Origin: Deltaproteobacteria bacterium
GTDB lineage: Bacteria > Myxococcota_A > UBA9160 > UBA4427
Length of the DNA stretch: 64,000 nt
Direction: 5' to 3'
Assembly (NCBI GenBank): GCA_002719955.1
Contig: PBFW01000073.1
Coordinates: 62,001-126,000 of the forward strand
Positions 8,131-16,015 of this stretch are shown here, one piece after another (position 1 is the stretch's first letter; the number at the start of each line of letters is the position of its first letter). The notes under the pieces were generated by a model that was given only the letters and a program-made list of their open reading frames with translations, did not search any database and was not told the origin of the DNA. A program made the position numbers and the translations under genes.

Positions 8131-9603
8131 ATGACCGACTTCTTTCGTGAGGAACGACTCCTGATCGACGGAGAACTCGTCCAGGCAAGCGGCGGTCTCG
8201 TCTACGAAAACATCGATCCCGCCACCGAGGAGGTGATCGGCGTCGCCGCGGACGCGGGCGCCGACGACATCGACCGTGCGATCGCCGCGGCGCGCCGCGC
8301 CTTCGACGAAACCGACTGGTCCCGCGATCACAGTCTGCGCGCGCGCTGCCTGCGTCAGCTTCAGGACGCCTTCCAGGAGAATCTCGATGCGCTCCGCGAG
8401 AGCTATGTCGCCGAAGTCGGCTGCCCCATCAACATGACCTATGGCCCGGGGATCGACGCACCCATCGAAAGCCTCGGCTACTACGCCAATTTCCTTGAGC
8501 AATATGAGTGGACCGAAGAGCTGGGGAAGGCCGCACCGCTGGGCGCGGGCGAGGCGAGGCGCTGGCTCGAACGCGAGGCGGTGGGTGTGGTGGCGGCCAT
8601 CACGGCCTGGAATTTCCCTCACGAGCTGAATCTCAAGAAGGTGGGCTGGGCGCTCGCGGCCGGTTGTACGGTGGTACTCAAGGGCGCGCCCGCGACCCCT
8701 TGGTGCACGCTGCTGCTCGGCCGCTTCTTTCACGAGAACACCGACATCCCCCCCGGCGTGATCAACACCATTACGTCCTCACAGAACGGGATCGGTGAGC
8801 AACTCACCCGGGACCCGAGGATCGACATGGTGTCCTTCACGGGTTCGACGGCCACGGGTCAGCGCATCCTCGAAGTAACGGCGCCCTTCGTCCGGCGGGT
8901 CGCTCTGGAACTCGGAGGCAAATCGGCCCTGCTGCTGATGGATGATCTCCCCGGCATTCCCGATATCGCGGCTCAAGCCGGGACCAGCGTCTGCATGCAC
9001 TCCGGACAGGGCTGCGCGATCCTGTCGCGGATCCTCGTTCCCAAAGACCAACTCGCCGAATCCGCGCAGAAGCTCAAAGCCGCCATGGCCAATATCAAAG
9101 TGGGCGACCCGAAGGACCCCGAGACCCTCCAGGGTCCCCAGTGCAGCGCCGAGCAGCGCGATCGCGTCCTGGCCCTAATCGCGGAGGGCACCGAAGACGG
9201 CGCCACTCTTCTCTGTGGCGGCGGTCGACCAAAAGATCAGCCGAAGGGCTATTACGTCGAGCCGACCGCGTTCGTGGCGGAGCCGGACTCGGTCGTCGCC
9301 CAGCAGGAATTCTTTGGCCCCGTGCAATGCCTGATTGGCTACGACGACGAGGAGGATGCGATCCGGATCGCGAACAACTCGAATTACGGGCTCTCGGGCG
9401 GCATTCTCTGCGCCGACATCGAGCGGGCCCGCCGCGTGGCCCGGCGTATCCGCACCGGCACGATGATGATCAACGGTGGCATGTGGTACGGCCCCGACGT
9501 CCCCTTCGGTGGCTACAAGCGTTCGGGATTGGGACGCGAGAACGGCAAGGCCGGCTTCGAGGAATTCCTCGAGATCAAGGCGCTGGCGGAGCCCGCTGGC
9601 TAG
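8131..9603 (+). CDS. Aldehyde dehydrogenase family protein
   Basis: A 490-residue NAD(P)-dependent aldehyde dehydrogenase of normal length. Visible active-site parts are ITAWNFP (oxyanion-hole Asn), the general-base Glu260 in ALELGGKS, and the nucleophile Cys295 in HSGQGCA. The C-terminal PFGGYKRSGLGRENG block is also standard. The enzyme oxidises an aldehyde to an acid, or to a CoA ester in the acylating subgroup; the motifs here look non-acylating. GGAG precedes the ATG by seven bases. It leads the acyl-CoA dehydrogenase pair, so it probably supplies an acid that is later activated and desaturated. Confidence 0.93.
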   Translation: MTDFFREERLLIDGELVQASGGLVYENIDPATEEVIGVAADAGADDIDRAIAAARRAFDETDWSRDHSLRARCLRQLQDAFQENLDALRESYVAEVGCPINMTYGPGIDAPIESLGYYANFLEQYEWTEELGKAAPLGAGEARRWLEREAVGVVAAITAWNFPHELNLKKVGWALAAGCTVVLKGAPATPWCTLLLGRFFHENTDIPPGVINTITSSQNGIGEQLTRDPRIDMVSFTGSTATGQRILEVTAPFVRRVALELGGKSALLLMDDLPGIPDIAAQAGTSVCMHSGQGCAILSRILVPKDQLAESAQKLKAAMANIKVGDPKDPETLQGPQCSAEQRDRVLALIAEGTEDGATLLCGGGRPKDQPKGYYVEPTAFVAEPDSVVAQQEFFGPVQCLIGYDDEEDAIRIANNSNYGLSGGILCADIERARRVARRIRTGTMMINGGMWYGPDVPFGGYKRSGLGRENGKAGFEEFLEIKALAEPAG

Positions 9604-9611
9604 GCGGCGGC

Positions 9612-9631
9612 TGCCCCGCGGCGAAGGGGCA
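9612..9631. terminator. Small hairpin after the aldehyde dehydrogenase gene
   Basis: TGCCCC (9612-9617) can pair with GGGGCA (9626-9631) across an 8-base loop, starting 8 bases after the stop. There is no T run. It is a weak candidate for a terminator or 3' stabiliser. Confidence 0.25.
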
Positions 9632-9732
9632 TCGCTGAGCTCTACCGAGGGAGCCTCCCGAAGTCTGTCTGGCCCTACCGAGCATCGCGCCGCTGCGACA
9701 TAGTATGGATCCCCCTTCTTTCGAGGCTCCGC

Positions 9733-10875
9733 TTGGATTACGCCTACAGCGACGATCAAGAGTTCCTACGCGACACCACACGCAAATTCCTGGAATCCGA
9801 GGTGCCCCTCACGGCCGTGCGCGAACTGGCCGAGGACGGCGCTGGCTTCGATCGCGGCTGGTGGAAGCGCGGAGCGGAACTCGGATGGACCTCGATGCTC
9901 GTCCCCGAAGATCTCGGTGGGGGCAGCCTCGGTGGAGGGCTGATCGATCTCGTCATCATCGCCAAGGAATTCGGGCGCCTCACCTCTCCAGGGCCCCTGC
10001 TGCCGACCAATCTCGTCGCCGCGGCCATCGCGCAAAGCGGGACCGAGTCCCAACGAGAACATCTGCTCGCCGGGCTGATCGAAGGGGACCTCGTGGCCGC
10101 CTGGGCGCTCTTCGAGCCCGCGGGACGATGGCGGCCCGAGGATATCGCGCTCGAAGCGGAGCCGAGGGGGGACGATTTCGTCCTGAGCGGTGTCAAAACA
10201 CCCGTCGAGGCGGGCGCGCAGGCCGACCACTTCCTCGTCACCGCGCGCACCGCCGAGGGTCCGACACAATTCCTGGTGGCGGCGGAGACGCCGGGCCTCC
10301 GATGCACCCCGCTGGAGAGCCTCGATCTGGTGCGACGCTTTGCCGAGCTACGCTTCGACGAGGTTGTTATTCCCGGCGCGGCCATGCTCGGAGAACTCGC
10401 TGGAGCCGCCGACGACATCGAACGCCAACTGCAGATCGCGCTGGTCCTGCAATGCGCTGAAAGCGTGGGCGCGATGGATCGACTCTTCGAAACGACCCTC
10501 GAGTATATGTTCGACCGCTTTTCCTTCGGAAGACCCCTCGCCTCCTACCAGGCCCTCAAGCACCGTTTTGCAGACATGAAGATGTGGGTCGAGGCGAGCC
10601 ACGCCACGGCCGACGCCGCCGCCCGCGCGGTCGAAGCCCGGGAAGCGGGGGCGGGTGTGCTCGCGAGCGCAGCGACCTCCTATATCGGTGATCACAGCGT
10701 GCAGGTGCTACAGGAATGCATCCAGATGCACGGTGGAATGGGGGTGACCTTCGAGCACGATGCTCACCTCTATCTGCGCAGAGCCACGCAGAACCGCGTG
10801 CTCTACGGCACCCCCAGCGAGCACCGGGAACGCATCGCCTCGAGAATTGAACTCGATGAGGGAGGTGCGAGATGA
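9733..10875 (+). CDS. Acyl-CoA dehydrogenase, first gene of a pair
   Basis: A 380-residue FAD-dependent acyl-CoA dehydrogenase of the bacterial FadE type. The N-terminal helical domain starts DYAYSDDQEFLRDTTRKFL, and the C-terminal domain has FGRPLASYQALKHRFADM and ECIQMHGGMGVTFEHDAHLY. Where MCAD has its catalytic Glu (YEGT), this protein reads LYGT by eye alignment, so the base must lie elsewhere or in the partner subunit. The only usable start is TTG at 9733. Its stop overlaps the next start (ATGA), a coupling typical of alpha2beta2 FadE pairs such as those of actinobacterial cholesterol side-chain degradation. Confidence 0.9.
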   Translation: MDYAYSDDQEFLRDTTRKFLESEVPLTAVRELAEDGAGFDRGWWKRGAELGWTSMLVPEDLGGGSLGGGLIDLVIIAKEFGRLTSPGPLLPTNLVAAAIAQSGTESQREHLLAGLIEGDLVAAWALFEPAGRWRPEDIALEAEPRGDDFVLSGVKTPVEAGAQADHFLVTARTAEGPTQFLVAAETPGLRCTPLESLDLVRRFAELRFDEVVIPGAAMLGELAGAADDIERQLQIALVLQCAESVGAMDRLFETTLEYMFDRFSFGRPLASYQALKHRFADMKMWVEASHATADAAARAVEAREAGAGVLASAATSYIGDHSVQVLQECIQMHGGMGVTFEHDAHLYLRRATQNRVLYGTPSEHRERIASRIELDEGGAR

Positions 10876-12125
10876 GCGAGACGGAATCAAAGAACGACGT
10901 TGAAGTTTTTCGGCTGCGGGCGCGAGCGTGGCTCGAGGAGAATATGCCCCCCGAACGAGCGGAACCCTGGTCGCACGCTGACGCGGCGCGCTGGCCCCGG
11001 GCCCGCGAGCTTCAACGCCTGCTCTTCGACGGCGGCTTCGCCGGGATCTGTTTTCCGAAGGCCTATGGCGGTCAGGGGCTCAGTCTGGCCCATCAACAGG
11101 CCTTCGACGAAGAGGTCACCCCTTACGAAATGCCTCTGACGCTCAACGTCCCGACGTTCGGAATCATCGCCGCCACCCTGCTCGAGTTCGGGACCGAGGA
11201 ACAGAAGAAGCGCTATCTGCCCGCCATCCTGAATGGAGACGAAGCCTGGGTCCAACTGCTGTCGGAGCCCACTGGCGGCTCCGACCTCGCATCGGTGATG
11301 ACTCGAGCCACCCCCGAGGCGGATGGCTTCGTGTTGAGTGGATCGAAGGTCTGGAGTTCGGGGGCCTACGCTGCCGACTACGGGATCTGCGTCGCGCGTA
11401 CGAATTGGGATCTGCCGAAGCACGACGGAATCAGCGTGCTGATCGTCAAGATGGATCAACCGGGCGTCGCCGTAGAACGCATCCGCGGCGTCGCGGGCGA
11501 CGACGAGTTCTGCCAGGAATTCTTCGACGACGTCTGGATCCCCGCGGCCAACGTGCTCGGCGAAATCGACGCGGGCTGGACGGTCGTACGCGGCTTGCTG
11601 GTCCACGAGCGCAACTCGATGGGCGGCGCCTCCCCCTACGTGAGCGGCGGCGGCCTGATGCCCTTGAGTCGTCGGGACGAAATCGTGGCGCTGGCCCAGA
11701 GACTCGAGCTCACGGGAGAGCCGCGCGTGCGAGAGCTGGTCGCGGAGGCGCATGTGCTCTCTCTCGTGCAAGACCAGACCTCGCAGCGCGTGACCGACGC
11801 GATGATGCGAGGGAAGCTCGGACCTCCGGCGGGAGCGATCCTGCGGCTGATGGGCGCCCGTGTATCGGTGCGTCGCTCCGATATCGCCCTCGAGATCTCA
11901 GGGGCCGACACGGGTGTATGGGAGGCCAGCAACCCGGAGGGCGGTGTGGTCGGCAAACGCTTCCTCGCGCGGCAGGGCAGTGAACTCGGCGGTGGGAGCA
12001 CCGAGATCCAGCGCAATATCATCAGCGAGCGCCTGCTCGAGATGCCGCGTGAGCCCGCGGCGGATCGAGGCGTCCCCTTCAGTCAGGTTCGACGCAACGC
12101 GATGCCCAGCAAACCCCGCGGCTGA
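10872..12125 (+). CDS. Acyl-CoA dehydrogenase, second gene of a pair
   Basis: A 417-residue acyl-CoA dehydrogenase overlapping the previous gene by 4 bp. It has the flavin-binding middle domain (LLSEPTGGSDLASVMTRA and GSKVWSSGAYAADYG) and the C-terminal block GSELGGGSTEIQRNIISERL, characteristic of one subunit of heteromeric FadE enzymes. The MCAD catalytic-Glu position is Gly here by eye alignment. The pair probably makes an alpha,beta-unsaturated acyl-CoA from a bulky or branched substrate. Electron acceptor is presumably ETF, which is not encoded in the window. Confidence 0.9.
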   Translation: MSETESKNDVEVFRLRARAWLEENMPPERAEPWSHADAARWPRARELQRLLFDGGFAGICFPKAYGGQGLSLAHQQAFDEEVTPYEMPLTLNVPTFGIIAATLLEFGTEEQKKRYLPAILNGDEAWVQLLSEPTGGSDLASVMTRATPEADGFVLSGSKVWSSGAYAADYGICVARTNWDLPKHDGISVLIVKMDQPGVAVERIRGVAGDDEFCQEFFDDVWIPAANVLGEIDAGWTVVRGLLVHERNSMGGASPYVSGGGLMPLSRRDEIVALAQRLELTGEPRVRELVAEAHVLSLVQDQTSQRVTDAMMRGKLGPPAGAILRLMGARVSVRRSDIALEISGADTGVWEASNPEGGVVGKRFLARQGSELGGGSTEIQRNIISERLLEMPREPAADRGVPFSQVRRNAMPSKPRG

Positions 12126-12173
12126 GATCCGGCTTCGAGGCGCATCACGCGCCGGCGAGTCGGGGCCATTGCA

Positions 12174-13346
12174 CTACCAGACCAGTTCGAGATTCTCGAC
12201 CTGGCGAAGCCCCGCCGAGTAGTCGAGTTCGACCCCCGGCGCGACGGAGTAGTCGGGTACCCGTGCGTGCCACTCTTCGAGCACGACACGCAGCTCCATG
12301 CGGGCGAGATGGGAGCCCAGGCAGCGGTGCGCCCCGGCGCCGAAGGCGAGATGCTTGTTGACCTCGCGGTGGAAGTCGACCTCGTCGGCCTCGTTCACGA
12401 GACGATCGTCCGTATTGGCCGCCCCCAGCATGACATTGACGCGGGTTCCCCTGGCGATCGGGCAACCGGCCATCTCGGTATCCTCGGTCGCGATCCGCGG
12501 CACAGCCGTCACCGGTGTTTCGAAGCGCAACAACTCCTCGATCGCGTTCGGAATCAACGTCGGATCCTCGACGAGCGATGCGCGCGCCTTGGGATGCTGC
12601 GCGAGGTACGCGAGGATGCAATCGAGCGATGCCGTCACCGTGTCGAGTCCCGCGAGAAAGAAGAGATAGCCAATATCGACCACGTCCTGGGGTGTCAGCC
12701 GCTCGCCATCGACCTCCGAGTCGAGGAATCCCGAGATGAAATCATCACGCCTCTCTTCGACGCGCTCCGCCACCACCTCCTCGAGCACCGCATAGATCTT
12801 CTCTCCGGTCCCGAGGACCGCGGACCGTCGCTCGGCCTCCGTCTCGGCCGGGGGACGGATGATCCCGTCCTTCAAGGCGATGAACTCCGCCGCTCGCGCC
12901 ACCGGCAGACCCAGCAATTGCAAGAAGACCGTGCTCGGCAGGGGCTCGGCGATGGCGTCATGGAAATTGCAGGCGCCTTTTTCGGCCACCCGATCGATCA
13001 GCTCGACCGTGAGACGTCGGGTCTGGGATTCGAGGGCATCCACCACCTTCGGCGCAAAGAGCGGCGCCATCAGCTTGCGGAATTTCGTCTGCTCGGGCGG
13101 GTCGAGTTGCAGGGGAATCATCGGTCTCTTCTGGCCGATATCGATGGCATCGTCGTTCGACGAGAAGATCTCTGGATGACGCAAGACCTCGAGTACATCT
13201 TCGTAGCGGGAAACGAGCGTTCCCGGACGAGGCCCCTCCTCCATGTTCATGACGGGTGCGTGATCTCGCAGCAATTTGTACAGGCCGCGGGGGTCGCGCG
13301 CACGTTCGGGGTCGTTTCGGTCGAACCGTAATGTGTCACCGGCCAT
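12174..13346 (-). CDS. Cytochrome P450
   Basis: A 390-residue soluble bacterial P450. The I-helix oxygen-activation site is AGLDT (232-236), the ExxR pair is E271/R274, and the heme ligand is Cys342 in FGAGAHRCLGSHLARME. It lies 17 bp downstream of a one-cluster ferredoxin gene on the same strand, which probably delivers its electrons; no ferredoxin reductase is in the window. The substrate cannot be inferred. It is convergent with the acyl-CoA dehydrogenase pair. Confidence 0.95.
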   Translation of the reverse strand: MAGDTLRFDRNDPERARDPRGLYKLLRDHAPVMNMEEGPRPGTLVSRYEDVLEVLRHPEIFSSNDDAIDIGQKRPMIPLQLDPPEQTKFRKLMAPLFAPKVVDALESQTRRLTVELIDRVAEKGACNFHDAIAEPLPSTVFLQLLGLPVARAAEFIALKDGIIRPPAETEAERRSAVLGTGEKIYAVLEEVVAERVEERRDDFISGFLDSEVDGERLTPQDVVDIGYLFFLAGLDTVTASLDCILAYLAQHPKARASLVEDPTLIPNAIEELLRFETPVTAVPRIATEDTEMAGCPIARGTRVNVMLGAANTDDRLVNEADEVDFHREVNKHLAFGAGAHRCLGSHLARMELRVVLEEWHARVPDYSVAPGVELDYSAGLRQVENLELVW

Positions 13347-13363
13347 GGTGCCTCCTTCTCCGC

Positions 13364-13558
13364 TTATTCTTCGAAAATCTCGATCGCATCCTCAGGACAA
13401 TTGAGGGCCCCGCGCCGAGCGACCTCGGATCGCTCGGCAGAAACCTGCTCGTTGGGGATGATGCACGATCCCTCGTCGTCGGGCTGATAGACCTGTGGCG
13501 CCAGCGTGTAGCAGCGACCGTGCCCCGTACATTTTTCGCGGTCGACGCGGATTCTCAT
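13364..13558 (-). CDS. Small P450-type ferredoxin ([3Fe-4S] type)
   Basis: A 64-residue ferredoxin with Cys10, His13 and Cys16 (CTGHGRC) and Cys54-Pro55. In this family the second cluster position is a non-cysteine residue, here His, giving a three-cysteine-ligated 3Fe-4S cluster. Only Cys10, Cys16 and Cys54 are at ligand positions; Cys32 is extra. It is the first gene of a two-gene operon with the P450 at 12174-13346 and is its likely electron donor. The RBS before the ATG at 13558 is weak. Confidence 0.93.
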   Translation of the reverse strand: MRIRVDREKCTGHGRCYTLAPQVYQPDDEGSCIIPNEQVSAERSEVARRGALNCPEDAIEIFEE

Positions 13559-13750
13559 CCCAATCTGTGTACCTCATCCCCGCCGCGTGAGCTTGGGGAA
13601 TCTCGCGGCGGTCTCAGCCTCTCCCGGAGCGAGGACGGGTCGCCCGCGCGCTGCTCCCCACCCCACCGAACCCGCACCATGGCCTCTAAATGAGTGGCGA
13701 ATTCCCAAGCGGGCCGACGTATCATCGAGGAAACGACAGGAGACAAGCCC

Positions 13751-14845
13751 ATGCCGAAAGAGCGACTCATTTCCGCCGACTCCCACGTGACGATCCGCGA
13801 CGATGCGGTGATCGAACATCTCCCCTCGAAATACCACCAGGCCCACGAGGACGCCCGCGCGGAGATGCTGGCGCTCATGGCCAAGAAGGCGAAACCGAAG
13901 CGCGAGAACACCCCGGCGCCAGCGCTCCCGGTGGCCAGCGAAAAGCGGCCCTGGGAAGCCGCGGGCCGGGCGGGGGAATTCGATCCGGTCGAGCGACTCA
14001 AGGATATGGACATCGATGGTGTAGAGGCCGAAGTGCTCTACACCAGTGTCGAAGCCGGAATCACCTATAACTCGATCCCGGAAGGCGGCCGCCTGGCCTG
14101 CTTCCAGGCCTTCAACAATGCGGCGCTCGATTTCGCGGCGACCGACCCGAAGCGACTCGTCGTCGTCTACATCGTCCCCATCGTGGAGATCGGCGAAGCG
14201 ATCGCAGAAGTGCAGCGACTCGCCCGGGAAGGAGCTCGCGCATTCCAACTCCCCCTTTATCCCACCGAACTGGGTCTGCCACCTTATTTCGACGCCGCCT
14301 ACGACCCGCTCTGGGCCGCGATCGAAGAGACGGGCATTCCGATCAGTCAGCACGTGGGCGCCAACGACGCACTGTGGAATATCCTGGGCTACGACACGAC
14401 GCCGGCCAGGGGCATCTTCCAATCGCTGCCACCGATCTTCATGGCCGAGGTCATCGCGAATTGGATCGTCGGTCGTGTCTTCGAGCGTTTTCCGAAGCTC
14501 AAAGTGGTATTGGTCGAATCGGGCCTCGGATGGATCCCCTTCTATCTCGGCCGTCTCGACACCATGAAACACCGTCATGGCTGGGATCACTACGACATGC
14601 TGAAAGAGCTCCCGAGTTTTTATTGGCACCAGAATATGGCCGCGACCTTCGAAGAGGACACCTTCGGCGTTGCACAGAGACATGTCCTGGGCGTCGAAAA
14701 CCTCTTGTGGGCGAGCGACTACCCGCACCCGGACTGCACCTGGCCCGAGTCCCAGCAGATCCTCGAAACCCATTTCACAGATGTCCCGGACGAGGAGGCC
14801 CGCCAGATCATCGGTGGCAACGCCGCTCGCCTGTACCGACTCTAG
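13751..14845 (+). CDS. Amidohydrolase family protein (Amidohydro_2/ACMSD-like), copy 1
   Basis: A 364-residue metal-dependent TIM-barrel protein of the PF04909 type. The N-terminal metal motif is D10-S-H12 (ISADSHV), the central His lies in ISQHVGA, and the C-terminal metal Asp is D323 in SDYPHPD. The family includes decarboxylases (ACMSD, resorcylate) and lactone or amide hydrolases. Residues ~36-65 form a charged insert (ARAEMLALMAKKAKPKRE). AGGAG lies 8 bases before the ATG at 13751; the frame stays open to 13694, but that start lacks an RBS. A hairpin and an SDR gene follow. Confidence 0.9.
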   Translation: MPKERLISADSHVTIRDDAVIEHLPSKYHQAHEDARAEMLALMAKKAKPKRENTPAPALPVASEKRPWEAAGRAGEFDPVERLKDMDIDGVEAEVLYTSVEAGITYNSIPEGGRLACFQAFNNAALDFAATDPKRLVVVYIVPIVEIGEAIAEVQRLAREGARAFQLPLYPTELGLPPYFDAAYDPLWAAIEETGIPISQHVGANDALWNILGYDTTPARGIFQSLPPIFMAEVIANWIVGRVFERFPKLKVVLVESGLGWIPFYLGRLDTMKHRHGWDHYDMLKELPSFYWHQNMAATFEEDTFGVAQRHVLGVENLLWASDYPHPDCTWPESQQILETHFTDVPDEEARQIIGGNAARLYRL

Positions 14846-14866
14846 ATCGGCTCGAGTCCCCGATCG

Positions 14867-14886
14867 CTGCGACCGGGACGTCGCAG
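14867..14886. terminator. Hairpin between amidohydrolase and SDR genes
   Basis: CTGCGAC (14867-14873) and GTCGCAG (14880-14886) are perfect 7-base arms around CGGGAC, starting 22 bases after the amidohydrolase stop. The following bases are AGAGTATCCTT with no T tract. It could end or attenuate transcription before the SDR gene. Confidence 0.4.
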
Positions 14887-14915
14887 AGAGTATCCTTAAC
14901 ATGCTGATTTGATGA

Positions 14916-14933
14916 GGCGGTCAATAGACCGCC
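14916..14933. promoter_or_regulatory. Perfect inverted repeat just upstream of the SDR start
   Basis: GGCGGTC (14916-14922), AATA, GACCGCC (14927-14933) is a perfect 7+7 repeat ending 12 bases before the SDR ATG, immediately before its RBS. It could be a repressor operator or an RNA hairpin next to the ribosome site. It is separate from the terminator-like hairpin 30 bases upstream. Confidence 0.4.
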
Positions 14934-14945
14934 ATGAGGTGTGGG

Positions 14946-15866
14946 ATGGCATCCAACCGTGTCGCGTTCGTCGTGGGTGCGAGCCGCGGAATCGGTCGCG
15001 GCTGCGCGCGCCACCTGGCGCAAGCGGGTTTCGATATCGCTGTCGCGGCTCGGACGCTGCACGAGGGCTCCGAGCCAGGGGGACTTCCGGGAAGCCTCGA
15101 CACCGTGGTCTCGGAGATCGAATCGCGGGGACGAAGCGCGCTCGCCTGTCGCATGGACCTGCTGGATCGCGCGTCCTGCCGGGCGGCCATCGAGCGGACC
15201 CTCGACGAGTTCGGTCGGATCGACGTATTGGTGAATAGCGGGATCGACCACGGCGAGGGGATGAAATGCTTCGCCGATACGCCGATCGAAGATTACGACC
15301 GCGCGTTTTCCACCAACGTGACCGCCCCGCTCCTTCTCATCCAGAACGTCCTGCCGAGCATGCGCGAACAGGGCGGGGGCATCGTGATCAACATCTCCTC
15401 GGGAGCCGGCCAGAACGAGACCCGCGATCTACCGGGCGCCGGTGGATGGCCCCTCCTCTACTCAATCACGAAGGCCGCAATCAATCGCGCGACCACGGGG
15501 ATGGCCAAAGAACTCCGTGCTCAGAAGATCGCCGTCATCAATCTCGAGCCCGGCGTCGTGGCCACGGAGCGCATGGTCGAGGTCACGAGTCGAGAGGGCA
15601 TCGCGGGCGCGGGCGGGGTGAGCGTCGACGTGCCCGGCAGCGTCTGCGCCTATCTCGCGTCCCACCAAAACCCGATGAGCTTCTCTGGCCGAACGGTGGA
15701 TGCGCCGCAATTCTGTGTGTGGGCCGGCCTGATCGACGGGACCACTCTGCCCTTCCCCTACGGCCCCGCGGCCTGGGGGGCGCCCCCCGAAATCGCGATT
15801 GCCGGCCAGACGACCGGCGTGGGGGGCGGCGTCCCCGTCCCGCCGGCACCTCCCGACGCCACCTAG
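14946..15866 (+). CDS. Short-chain dehydrogenase/reductase (SDR)
   Basis: A 306-residue Rossmann-fold oxidoreductase. The cofactor motif GASRGIG is near residues 11-17, NSG follows the central strands, and the catalytic Ser and YSITK tetrad are present (NISSGAG ... LLYSITKAA). The arginine-containing AARTLHEG after strand 2 suggests NADPH preference. I chose the ATG at 14946, preceded by TGAGGTG; an ATG four codons earlier (14934) is possible. A longer C-terminal tail rich in Pro/Gly/Val is unusual for the family. It follows the amidohydrolase by 100 bp. Confidence 0.9.
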   Translation: MASNRVAFVVGASRGIGRGCARHLAQAGFDIAVAARTLHEGSEPGGLPGSLDTVVSEIESRGRSALACRMDLLDRASCRAAIERTLDEFGRIDVLVNSGIDHGEGMKCFADTPIEDYDRAFSTNVTAPLLLIQNVLPSMREQGGGIVINISSGAGQNETRDLPGAGGWPLLYSITKAAINRATTGMAKELRAQKIAVINLEPGVVATERMVEVTSREGIAGAGGVSVDVPGSVCAYLASHQNPMSFSGRTVDAPQFCVWAGLIDGTTLPFPYGPAAWGAPPEIAIAGQTTGVGGGVPVPPAPPDAT

Positions 15867-16015
15867 AGCCCAAGGCTACGCGCGCTGGGCGACACCGCGC
15901 CCCCCCCTTGTTCGAGCGCCAACCTGCGCTCGTCCGGGCATCACTTTCGCGTTCAGGAATCTCTCGCCTTCCCGAGGACGTTCTGTACGGCCTCGGGCCG
16001 CATCGTAGCTCGGCC

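Noticed and set aside
13574-14902. Minus-strand frame of 442 codons opposite the amidohydrolase
   Set aside because: It mirrors the codon-phase bias of the plus-strand amidohydrolase, is rich in Arg/Gly/Val without any domain, and the plus strand has clear family motifs.
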